This document shows positions 35,188 through 45,832 of a stretch of 64,000 nucleotides of DNA, in pieces. Source of the DNA: Lophius americanus. Lineage: Eukaryota; Chordata; Actinopteri; Lophiiformes; Lophiidae. Both the position numbers and the translations under genes were made by a program. The notes beneath the pieces were generated by a model, which ran no database searches, was not told the DNA's origin, and saw only the letters and a list, made by a program, of their open reading frames with translations. The stretch lies in contig JBBDHG010000032.1 of assembly GCA_037951165.1 (NCBI GenBank), positions 10,552,501 through 10,616,500 on the forward strand, in the 5' to 3' direction. Each line of letters starts with the position of its first letter. The stretch's first letter is position 1.

Positions 35188-37476
35188 TTACTCCTCGTCT
35201 TGCTGTGTTTCTCTCCCTCCTGCTTCATCGTCTTCCTCTCCACGTAATTGTTCATAGCTTCTGGCTGTTATAAGCCTGGGCACCCTCTTCCTCAACACCA
35301 ATACCAGTATGACCCCCAGTACCATCATAGCTATCACTCCAAATGCGACTCCTGCCTTCTGCCCACCCGTCATCTGGCTGTCCTCTGGGTGAAGAGTCTT
35401 CACCAGTTCATTGAGATCCTCTGGTGTGGCCAGTTTCCATGCCTTTGTCTTCCCCACTCTGACCCAGTTCTTCTCTCCTTCAGTCATCACCACGACGGTG
35501 TTGGTGTGCTGCGTACTGAGAAGAGGATGGTTAGTGAAAGGAGGCAGATGGACCGGCTGCAGCATCCCACCTGTGAACAGTCCGGACTGAACGCAGTAAA
35601 GAATCTCACACCCGTCGCTAACAGTCGCCAGATGCTGACTGAACTTGGGGGGGCAACGTTTTTGAAATCCAGCCAATGGGTTTCTTGATTCACAACTGAA
35701 AAGCCCTCCAAATGGTACCGAGTCTCTAGAGGCCATTTCGTAATCGGCACTCAAGCAGATGACTTGACCATCGGAGAAAATCTTTAATGGAATGAAGTTA
35801 GGGGGGCAGCTTTTCTCTCTGGTGATGGGGTTCAGGATAGAGGAGCTGTATATTCCTCCAAACAGGTACCCTGAGTTGTCTGGGGCGGTGCCGTTGTTTA
35901 CAGAGCACCAGTAGGTTTTGATGTGAGCAGAGCGAACATGGTAGTTGTCCTGACACACGCGACGTTGGCAGTGTGAAAGGTGTAAAAACCCACACCTATA
36001 GCGTTCAATGTGACAGTCGTATGATCTGTAACCTGCCTGTCTCATCTCTGACCTCAGTAACGTTGGAGAATACGGCGGACGGCAGGAGAAGTCACCTGTT
36101 GCTGGGTTTTTCTGGGCCAGGGTATCACAAAGTGGACCTGCATCGGAGGTGATTTCAACACATTTCTGATAGACACCACCAAAACTAAGGTTTGTAGCAG
36201 GGCCCTCACAGGAGGAATCCCCAATGTTGGCTTGGAAGTTGAAGTTCTTGGAGTTCATGTCGACACATCCGGGCCTCGTGTTGACCTTATAGTACCGCTC
36301 TATGGCCTCACTCACCATTTCAGCCACTTTGCCAACCGTAGGCTGTGGAAGATCAGGGAGGCTGTTGGCGTTCACAACGTACTGTAGTGGAAAACCAGAC
36401 CGATCGATGGCAACCAGGTTGTTCCTGGTGCTCTCCTGCCAGTTCTGGAGAGTCATGCCGGGAAAGAACGGTGTTCCCCCATAGCTTTGGATGATAGAGT
36501 ACTGAATGTTAGACTGATATGCTGTCAGTACCGACCTCTGCTCGGAGCTTTGACTGCTTATATCAAACTTGAGTTTGTCATAAAAGTTTAGGCCTGCCTG
36601 CGCTGTGATAGAGGAACTTTGCGAGACATTGTCGGACACATAGGAAGAGCTGAGGTAGTCTTCTTCCACCAAAGTGGCCCCGGCATCGACACTGGTGATA
36701 ACGTGGGTCCCGTAGTCCAGCACCATCTTCTCTGAGAGATACTCAGCATTCCTCGTTTGGTTGTTTTCAATCGCGTCGGCTATCTCTTTCACTTGTCGAG
36801 CAAAGTTTGGGTCCAGAGTGAAGTCAGGACGAGTCCTAACTGTGTAGAAGATGTTACGAACCTTTGAGGAAAGAGAGAGGATTGTCATTTTTAGCCTCTG
36901 TCATACCCATTTAGTTTATTAACGTTTTCAATCAATGCATTTTACAATATATAAAGGAAATATTTGGGGGATCGCTTTTGATCCAAAATAACTTCGGCGG
37001 GTATTTTTCAGCTTTCTATATCTCAACTAAGAGAAATGAAAACTTACTTGTACTCTGGCTGTTGTTGAAGAGTCTTTGACCTGATGGATCTTCATCCTCT
37101 GATTTTCTGTGGAAAACTTGCCATTCAGCAGCGATTGGAAAGACACATCTTCATTTATGGTCTGAGAAGTAGAGCTCTTCTGCTGCAGCCACGAGCTGAT
37201 GATCTCCGAATTGGTCTCTACGCCTGTCTCCTTGCGTGGGATGACAAACACCTCATCGGGGATGAGGTACGTGCCGTCCTCAGTGGTCTTGCACTGAGCG
37301 TAGCTGAAGTTCATGACCCGACCCACATCAATGTTCCTGAGGTTGTCCCAGCCTCCACCGGGCAGCACCTCCAGCGCTGTGAGGAGGGTGGTGGAGTCAT
37401 GGCATTGCCTGAGCCAGTTGGTGGAGCGACTGAAAGCGACTGAATGAAGGAGAAGGAGAACCACTGCTGCCTTCAT
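35188..37476 (-). CDS. mpeg1: Macrophage-expressed gene 1 (perforin-2)
   Basis: Type I membrane MACPF protein of phagocytes that forms pores on engulfed bacteria inside the phagosome. Two coding exons on minus, 37476-37048 and 36861-35188, join in phase 0 for 700 aa (mammalian about 715). The start chosen is the ATG giving MKAAVVLLLLHSVAFS, a clear signal peptide; the longer upstream frame has no such feature. The MACPF signature YGTHV is at 193-197, followed by a Cys-rich P2 membrane-binding domain (CESRNPLAGFQKRCPPKF and similar). A transmembrane helix GVAFGVIAMMVLGVILVLVL lies near 646-666. The cytosolic tail contains YEQL, a YxxPhi-type endolysosomal sorting signal, and ends in acidic residues. 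The single intron after residue 143 differs from the intron-poor mammalian gene. No break is seen. Confidence 0.96.
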
Positions 37477-37559
37477 GTTGGCTGTGTGACAAAGGACTGA
37501 GACGATTGAATGCAACGTCCAAGCCGAGTTCCTCCACCTCCCGTGCAACGTTTCAACCA

Positions 37560-39817
37560 AAAGTGGTCGGGCAGATTGAGATTTTTTTTTTCATCATTTT
37601 CAAATCCCTATGGTGGTTCCTCATATGGTGATTACACTGAAGGTTATTAACAAAAGGAGAAGTCAGTTCCAATTACTAATAAATTACAAATGTAAGTGCA
37701 GAATGTTTTCTGCAACATGAAAACAACTACATTTAAAGACAATATCGTAAAAAAAACAAAAAAAAAAAACAACCTGCAGAACATTTTGTTTCGGGGAGAG
37801 CAGTTGTACATTTTTTTTCTACTTTGATGGAAACAAAAGTAAAGCTGTTGCTATTTCTGCTGAAAGGGCATAGAGAGAGGATGTGAAAGAAGAAGTAGAC
37901 GTTTTTCCGCCTGATTTATGAACAATTCACACGAACGTACATCACGGGGGAAGTTTTTATTGAGTCATCGTCACGAATTAATCAGCACACAATCAGTCAG
38001 CGTTTGAATGTCTGGCTACAATTACCAAGCTTAAGTCATTCTATATAAAAACCGTATTGACATGTATGTGACATTACACAAAATAGTGTTAAAAATCAAA
38101 TCATTAGACTGTATAAATCAATAACGTTCAAAGTTATCTGACTACAGCTGCTTCCTAAATTTTGAAAAAAAAGTGCTAAGACTTACTGGATCAAGAATGA
38201 CGACGCTCGAAAACACTTTAATAAGTAATAACTGTCGTCATAAGTCTTCTTCTATCTACAGGCTATTGTTTATGATTTTCAACACAGAGAACTAATTATA
38301 TCCCTGAACTTTTGGGGAAATTATGAGTCATTATCGCCGCCGCATTCACTCTGCCACCGCCGCAGATCCTTCGCGTTAACGGAACATATGTGTTCCTAGA
38401 ACCTTCATACTTTTAAACTTATAGCAACACAGAGGATCGATATGGGGCAAGTTTGCACCATGATTGCATCATGCTTTTTAAATTATTTTGTAGATTATCG
38501 AGTAGAGTAGAAATCCCACCTCTCTATTGACACTTTAGTTTGGGCCAAACAAACCTTCATCGTGAGGAATGAAGGTTGTTGCAAACCAACTGATTACTCG
38601 AATAGAAGCTCTTAAGGTGTTTTTTTCCTGCTGGAGATAAGGGTAACACCGAAAGAGGACACAACCGACAAGTCTCACCGTTGCTGTTAATGATTATGCA
38701 GCTGCTATTTTTGGCTCAACTCCAACTACACACACCCATTATTCTGTTGCTGTTTTCAAAGCATAACTTCCAAAATGCTGCATAGAGTTTCCCACTACTT
38801 TTAAACAAACTGTTGTGTGTAATATTTTATGGTTTATTATAGGTCACGTGACCGTTTCTCTTGACAAGTTGGCCCCATAAGGATGGGCAGATGCATAAAA
38901 ACAGTCTTATTCAGGCGTAAATGCTGCTCGTGTTTCACATTCACTTTAAGAATTAAATATGTAAGAACATAAAATGTAACAACTTGGATACTGGCAAAAA
39001 GGTGTGAAAAGCTATACCCCGAAATGTCAATTCAACGCGTGCGCGTGCTGTCTTAGTCCCTGGGAAAATAGTGAATCCAGAAATCAGCCTCTCAATGAAA
39101 AAAATTGAAAATTAATAATCAGCCTCATTGGAAAAAAATTAATTAGTAAATAAAAATATAAAGGAAATAAAAAAACAGCCTCTCACTTAAAATAAAAATA
39201 AATAAATAATAATAATCAGCTTCTCATTGAAAAAGAAATTATAATAATAAAATAAATAAATTGAAAAACTGAAAATAAGCCTCTCACTGACTAGTGTTTG
39301 TATAATAAACAATTAATAGTTTTTTAATTGTTGGTTGCACACTCAGATTCCAGGCAGATTTAATCATTATTTTATATTTTTTATTAGCAAAGATTCTTGA
39401 AAAGAAAGTTTGATACAAATTAATTAATATCTGAAAAATTTAAATCTTAGAGGAATTCCTGTCGCACATAGATCACACACACCAATAAAACTGTTAATAC
39501 TACAATAAGCACCGCAGGTAAAAGAGGAAAAATAAAAATAAATCATTTGTATGTGAAAAAGTTTTCCTGTCTTCTTTGACATAAGATTATTATTCCATAA
39601 TCACAGGGAGGATGCTCTACTTCACCTGTGGACGTGACAAGTGATCAAACATTTACTTGTTTCTCTTTTTCTACTGAAAGGCCTCACATCACAACAACTA
39701 TTCATGTTGGCCCAAACTGTGATAAAAAACAAACAAAACTCTCTAAATTAAAACAGATTTATTGTTCCAACAATTACAATACATTTCTGTGTAGACATCA
39801 GATGAGTCATTATTCTC
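37560..39817. other. Intergenic upstream of mpeg1
   Basis: AT-rich DNA with no coding signal. A loose repeat of 'cagcctctcattgaaaaa' type blocks, four or five diverged copies, lies at about 39085-39300. It should contain the mpeg1 promoter, but no TATA box or clear motif stands out. Confidence 0.4.
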
Positions 39818-40316
39818 TTATATAATAATACTTGTTCTGTTATTATTATTGTTGTTCTATTTGTTATAATAATACTTGTTCTGTTATTATTATTGTTGTT
39901 CTATTTGTTATAATAATACTTGTTCTGTTATTATTATTGTTGTTCTATTTGTTATAATAATACTTGTTCTGTTATTATTATTGTTGTTCTATTTGTTATA
40001 ATAATACTTGTTCTGTTATTATTATTGTTGTTCTATTTGTTATAATAATACTTGTTCTGTTATTATTATTGTTGTTCTATTTGTTATAATAATACTTGTT
40101 CTGTTATTATTATTGTTGTTCTATTTGTTATAATAATACTTGTTCTGTTATTATTATTGTTGTTCTATTTGTTATAATAATACTTGTTCTGTTATTATTA
40201 TTGTTGTTCTATTTGTTATAATAATACTTGTTCTGTTATTATTATTGTTGTTCTATTTGTTATAATAATACTTGTTCTGTTATTATTATTGTTGTTCTAT
40301 TTGTTATAATAATATT
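39818..40316. repeat. 44-bp tandem repeat array, ~11 near-identical units
   Basis: Units starting 'ttataataatacttgttctg' repeat every 44 bases with almost no differences, about 11 copies. The units lack spacer/repeat alternation and are AT-rich, so this is a minisatellite. Its homogeneity implies recent expansion. The minus-strand linker-histone-like frame terminates inside it. Confidence 0.95.
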
Positions 40317-40748
40317 TGTACTACAGGGAAAGAAAGGTTTCCAAAGCAAGTTCTGAAGTTCATTGAGAGCTGAAGTCCACCATGGAGGTGTTGAGTAGGA
40401 TAAGGTTTTGTCCTTTGGTCCTGACGACCACTCTGACCTTCCAAAGACTCTTGAGCTTCTGGTCCCAGCGGGCCTCTTCTTGACTGCTGAAGAAGCTCCT
40501 ACGGCAACTTTCTTAGCTTGGACCCTCTTCGCCATCTTTGCTTTGGGCTTTTTCTTCCTCGCCACCTTCATCTTCTCGCGCTTGACGGTAAGGATGAGTC
40601 TGGATTTGTTCCTCACCACATCGCATCCTCCGCGCTGCAGGGCTTTCTTTCTTTCGAATGGACTACTTTTCTTCCCCTGATACTTGGCGCTCTTCTTGGG
40701 GGGCTTTGTCGGTGTCGCCGCGGTTAAAGGCACTGCAGAGGAAGACAT
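40260..40748 (-). pseudogene. Degenerate linker histone H1-like ORF running into tandem repeat
   Basis: Single-exon minus frame of 162 codons starting MSSSAVPLTAATPTKPPKKS. The block KKALQRGGCDVVRNKSRLIL aligns with the globular-domain segment of H1 (KKALaaGGyDVekNnSR). The flanks are Lys-rich like H1 tails (ARKKKPKAKMAKRVQAKK). The first globular helices and the wing segment with GTGASGSF that H1 carries are missing, so a normal winged-helix fold is unlikely. The last roughly 20 codons (IIITNRTTIIITEQ) are translated from the 44-bp repeat. There is no histone 3' stem-loop where expected. It is most likely a decayed H1 gene; a divergent basic chromatin protein is possible. Confidence 0.5.
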
Positions 40749-40799
40749 TGCAGTAACAGCTTATTTCATGATGGAGTGAGCGCGAGCGGTGGCCCTGCA

Positions 40800-42410
40800 A
40801 CGTCACTGTTGGCCTCGGCACGCGCTCAGGTCCCTTAATAAGTCACGGTGAGAACCGTATAGAGTGAGCCTCATCATCTCAGCCCCTAGCGCCTCTCCCC
40901 TAAACTCGATAAAGTTTGTATTTTCTTCAGAAGATCATTATATAAAGTACCTGAAGTAATTAATGAATTGTTGGGATTCCATCTAAAAACTCCGTCATGA
41001 GAATAATTACTATCTTAACTGCTTGGATCCATATTCTGATTTGGGGATTCCGTTAAACATATTTAAGTTTGCTGTGTTTAATTACACATCTGTCACTCAG
41101 AAAGTGTGGTTTGGGACGAGTATTTGGAACATTTGACCAAAGTCAAACTCTCTTAACCATGAAATACAGACATTAATAATTGCATAAGCTTAAAAAACAC
41201 ATTTGCCAATTAGATCAACTTAAAGAAACACATTTACCATGTATAAGTTTTATGTCATCATATGCCTCCTCTCAGTGAAGTATTAACTCATGTTAATACT
41301 TCATTAATTTCATTTCCTTCTTATGAACACGCCAGTCAATATTCATGGTGACTATAAATGTGCTTTTAGTAAATGAAGAGCATGCGATCACGATTCAGTA
41401 GTTATACGTATTCATGGAAATAGTTATTCTTATATATTTTTATTGAAAATACCGTCTTTTTGCCCATGTGTTTACAAACATAAGTGATGAGAAAAACATC
41501 TTATCTGAAACGTTTTTATTGTGGTGGGTCTTTAAATATCACAAATCTTTAATGCATTTAATTTGTGTGTCTTTGACCTTAGTTTTAGACACATGGATTG
41601 GATGTGTTGTACACCCTGGACAGGTCCCCAGGTCATAATTTGTTGGCGTATGGGTAATATGGAGTTGCAAATTCACCTACCTTGCATGTCTTTGGACAGT
41701 GGACTGTAACCGGACACCTCAAGGTAATCTAAACAAAGCATTCAGATCCCAAACAGACAGGTCTCAGATCTTGCTTCACAGTAAAAACCTCTTGGCGGCA
41801 GTGTTTCCCACTATATCGCTTTTCCACCATTGAGAAAGCAAGATCAGTTTCAGGATGAATGCAGTTGACCTTTCAATGATAAGTCAGTGACCTCTGGCCT
41901 ATATTTTAAGTGGCTAATGTGTTTGACACCAAATAAATGTAGAAATATCTAAAAAAGAAAAATGTATTAATAAAAGTAAAAAATAAATCCTTAATAACTA
42001 CGGGACTGGAGTGCAAGAAAAAGAACGATTCAGACATGAGATCGGATACAGTTGCAATAATCTGAAGTGCAGGGAATGGCCATAAAGCACCAAGTTCACT
42101 GGCTGGCAATTTGAGTTCAGCGTTCAATCAGATGTCACCCATGATTGAAAACACTCTTGGTTTGGGGAACATCTGCAGATCTTGATAGGTTTGATTGACA
42201 GCACACCTCCACTAGTGGAGTACTCCATAGATGTATGCTCAGCGCAACGTCAGATATGGAAAGAACTCTACATGTATCTTAAGTGTACAAATTATCTTAA
42301 TATCATCAGATCACTTACAAAGAATGATAAGCGTTTACATTAGGAGCAAATCAACAATCATGCAGTGCAGTGCAAGGATAACAACCTGCTGGTCGATGTC
42401 AAAGAGGTGA
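40800..42410. other. Intergenic, repeat fragments only
   Basis: The piece at about 41590-41730 ('acaccctggacaggtcccca', 'catgtctttggacagtggac') is a fish interspersed repeat fragment. No gene was seen elsewhere. Confidence 0.4.
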
Positions 42411-42419
42411 TTCTACAGC

Positions 42420-42860
42420 GCCCTCCAGAATTATTGGCCACCTTTACAAAAATGAATAACGTTAGAAGCAAAAGAATGTATTTACTATCTAAGCCCACGG
42501 TCTTAATTTTCAATTATTCACATTTATATAATCTTTGAAAGACACTCAAATATCATCCTAAGTATGGTCCAACCCAGTCACCTGACCCTAAACCCCCACA
42601 TTACATCTATGGGGTGTAAAAAGAGGAGAAGAAGAGAGTTTACAAGGTACTACCTCAGAATCTGAAGGAGTTGGAGAGTTTCTGCGTGGAGGAATGATCT
42701 CAGATCTTCTCCATGTGTTCTTAAACCTCATCACACGCTACAAAAGGGAAGCTCAGGGCGGTTATTGTGGCAAAAGGAGGCGACAAAAAAATGAAATGCT
42801 GGATACCAATAATTGTGGCTCACGTTTTTGTGACTCCATGTTTTGCACGAAGATATCAGG
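42420..42860 (+). mobile_element. Tc1-like transposon relic
   Basis: Ends resemble each other in inverted orientation ('ccagaattattggccacctt' at the left, 'ccaataattgtggctcacg' at the right). Between them the plus strand still reads like the C-terminal end of a Tc1-type element in broken frames ('cccacattacatctatgggg' corresponding to the HLWG box). It is strongly deleted and not active. Confidence 0.5.
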
Positions 42861-42969
42861 TCAAATTCCTTCGAAGTGTGACTTACTTTGGCAATAAACC
42901 GTTTTCTGATTCTGATGTTTTAGATCTAAATATTTGTTTTATGTTAAGAATAAGGTGTTTTGTTTAACT

Positions 42970-44340
42970 TTGTTACTTGAGTTCGAGATTAGATTTTTGT
43001 GAATAATTTGAATTTAAGATCAAACGTATATTATAGACATTATAGACCTTGTTTGCATATCATGTGACTTGCTTTTTAAAGGGAGGCAATACTTCAAGAG
43101 AAAAAGACACACACACATGGTTAGAACTGTGGTGAAAGAGGTGGGCAGGTCTGTACATCTCACAGAACCCGTTTCAAAAATCACATATTTTCACTTCAGG
43201 CTATATCCATGAGCCACATTCTTGTTAGCTATCGAAGAGGAGCAGCAGAGAGTGTTGTGACTTGAAACCTCTCAAATCTTTAAGGCTCCGGCAAACTCTG
43301 CATAAGCTATAGGATACTAAATTAGAACATCCACCCCACCCTGCTGCCTACTGACAGGATATACAGTAGATTCCACTGTGGTACCACAAGACTATGGACC
43401 AGATGATTCCTCAGGCTGTGAGACTCCTGAGCCCCTCCACAGCCCAGCTGCCTCTGCCAGTGAGAGTCGGAGCAGCTCATGTGATGGCTAACGTTTGTTT
43501 GACTTTCACTTTTCTGGGAAAGTTTACTACAGATTATGATTATGATTGTGACAAACCGAATTTTGGGCCAGCAAAGGCTGGCGATATTACTGGTGGTTAT
43601 TACTTAATTTGGCATGATGCACATCAGATGAGAGTGGTGTCAGCATAATGACGTCATCACAGTGTTTTGGTGAATGACAAAATAATGGATGATCTCCTCA
43701 AGGCGATACAAAATGTTTTCATCAGGTGACAAAAGTGTAATGGTGGTTGACTGTCTCTGAGTGCTTTCTATTTATCCACCAAGGAGGTTTTCACTGATTA
43801 TGTAAACTTGATGAACAGATATCCATGAAACTTAGTTAGACAATGGGTCTTGTGTCATAATAGGCTTAACTGGATTAAAGGGGGCCTTGGCCTTAGCACT
43901 CTGATGAGTTTCGTTATAATTTATTTGATGTGACTAGGCCTATTTATTAATTACACTCAAAAGTTCAAGTTAAAGCACTTTCATTTATTTTATATCATTT
44001 AAATAATCATCTTTTGAAAATGTATATATTCAGATTTCATAGAATCAACATAAATCAGTGAATTGTGAAAGCAATTCAATGTATCAGTTGAAAAATATGA
44101 AAAAGGTTTAAACATATCTCACAGAGATATGTTTAAAAGTCTGAGGACCGGTGTTTCTCAAACTTTTTACACCGTGTACCACCTCAGAATATATCCGGCT
44201 CTCCAAGTACCGCCATTATGACCCATGTAAAAATACATGAGTAGAAGTAGGTAACCCTATTAATCTAAACGTAGTTCAAACAGGAAGAAAATATATTCCC
44301 AATAAGAATATTATTTATTGTTGACTAGTCAGCCACAACC
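42970..44340. other. Intergenic, no gene seen
   Basis: The frame at 43394-43648 (MDQMIPQAVRLLSPSTAQLP) resembles a piece of a fish retroelement rather than a host gene. The rest has no coding signal. Confidence 0.35.
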
Positions 44341-44369
44341 AAACAAAGTATGAAGAAGAAGCACTAAAA

Positions 44370-44472
44370 CTGGCACTTAAACTCTTTCACAGTTTAAACT
44401 CTTTCACAGTTTAAACTCTTTCACAGTTTAAACTCTTTCACAGTTTAAACTCTTTGACAGTTTAAGTGCCAG
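44370..44472. repeat. 17-bp palindromic tandem repeat enclosed by inverted repeat
   Basis: Five units of 'actctttcacagtttaa' (the last with gacag) are bounded by 'ctggcacttaaact' at 44370-44383 and its exact reverse complement at 44459-44472. Each unit also contains TAAACT...AGTTTA, a small hairpin. The whole block can fold on itself. Confidence 0.85.
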
Positions 44473-44479
44473 GACTTGA

Positions 44480-45480
44480 GGACATCTGAATTTCATCATG
44501 ATAGTATCAATAATAGTACATGTTTAGAAACATGATTGACCAAACAATCTTTCATTTTATGATAAATTCAGAGTGCCTAAGATATCAAATTGATAAATGC
44601 CGCAAGACGTAAAATATGCAAATATTTTTTCCATAGCTAGGACATTTATGAGTTAATCCTGATTTGAAACCAACAATTAAAGAAATTAAATGGAAATGGA
44701 CCGAAAACATAAGCTCATAGGTGGAGATGTCTGTGTAGATTCTCATTAATCCTGGTCATGGTATTATTATTATTAATATTATTATTATTCCAGGTGGGTT
44801 TATTCGAAAGCAGCTGGACTTCTGTTTCAGCTTGAAGACCTTTCACCGCTTGACCCTCATGGATTATTGGATGATTTGTTGACTATCTTTTCATGTAGAC
44901 AGACAACAATTAAGATTGATCTTCAATCTTAATCAATATTAAACTTTGCTCATTAGATCATTCATTAGAATTAAACATGCATCTTAAAAATATAGCTTTG
45001 TTTATGTGGGTCCATCTAGATCTAGGAATCCACTCAGCGGTTTTATGTAAACCTGCGGATAAACAACAAATACATTGAGACTGTTAAAACTATTTGGCAC
45101 CTGGAGAAAACCTCCAACATGCAAATTTACAAATCCCATGGCAACCTTATGAACACAAGTACTGGGTGTCTGATTGGCTTAAGGTTCAGGCTTATGATGT
45201 TTCCATTGTAGGATTTGTGATATAAAGAAATTAGAAAAAAACTATCTGACCACATGTTTAACTCCCAACGGTTTTACTTTCCACAAAATATGATCAAAAT
45301 CTGTTGAAAATACTTCTGAGTTATGCTGCTAACAAACACGCAATCAATGGCATCAATCACATGACCTCCTCCAACTCCAGAGGGCCGGATCCAAACGCAA
45401 GATCGCAAAAACTCAACAGCATTAGTTTCAGTTCGATCTCTTCGGGGGGGGTTTGAACTATCCGTTGGGATTTTCCTCCC
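44480..45480. other. Intergenic upstream of the tetraspanin gene
   Basis: AT-rich, with no coding signal or clear repeat other than short ATT runs near 44760-44790. Confidence 0.4.
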
Positions 45481-45484
45481 CTCC

Positions 45485-45550
45485 TGAGTGAGTGAGTGAA
45501 TGGGTGGGTGCGTGAGTGAGTGGGTGAGTGAGTGAGTGAGTGAGTGGGTG
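45485..45550. repeat. GAGT/GGGT microsatellite
   Basis: Tetranucleotide repeats of GAGT with GGGT and GAAT variants, about 280-350 bases upstream of the tetraspanin start codon. The antisense threonine/histidine-rich frame is an artefact. Confidence 0.9.
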
Positions 45551-45750
45551 CTCCAGCTTCCGGGGGGCGTGATGGGTCAGGTGGGGTGAGAGCAGCTGGG
45601 AGGCTGCACAGACCTTTTGAGTGAGTCCTCCCTCCTCCCCGCAGCATGTGACCTCAGCCAGCGCAGACACGCAGACAGATTGAGGCAACTTGTGACCAGA
45701 GCAGCAGCAGCAGCAACGGCGGGATCAAACGGCAGATCGCCTCCTGTGAG

Positions 45751-45758
45751 ATAAAAGC
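45751..45758 (+). promoter_or_regulatory. Possible TATA box of the tetraspanin gene
   Basis: ATAAAAGC about 80 bases upstream of the start codon; transcription would begin near 45780, leaving a 5' UTR of about 50 bases. Motif-based only. Confidence 0.3.
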
Positions 45759-45832
45759 TGACTACATCACCCCCACAGATCTCTTCCTCTCTCCTCAGTT
45801 CTCCTCGACTGGACTCCTCGACTCCTCCGAAC

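Noticed and set aside
39818..40316. Regular direct repeats that could suggest a CRISPR array
   Set aside because: The units abut with no unique spacers, are AT-rich and sit in an intron-bearing vertebrate genome; it is a minisatellite.
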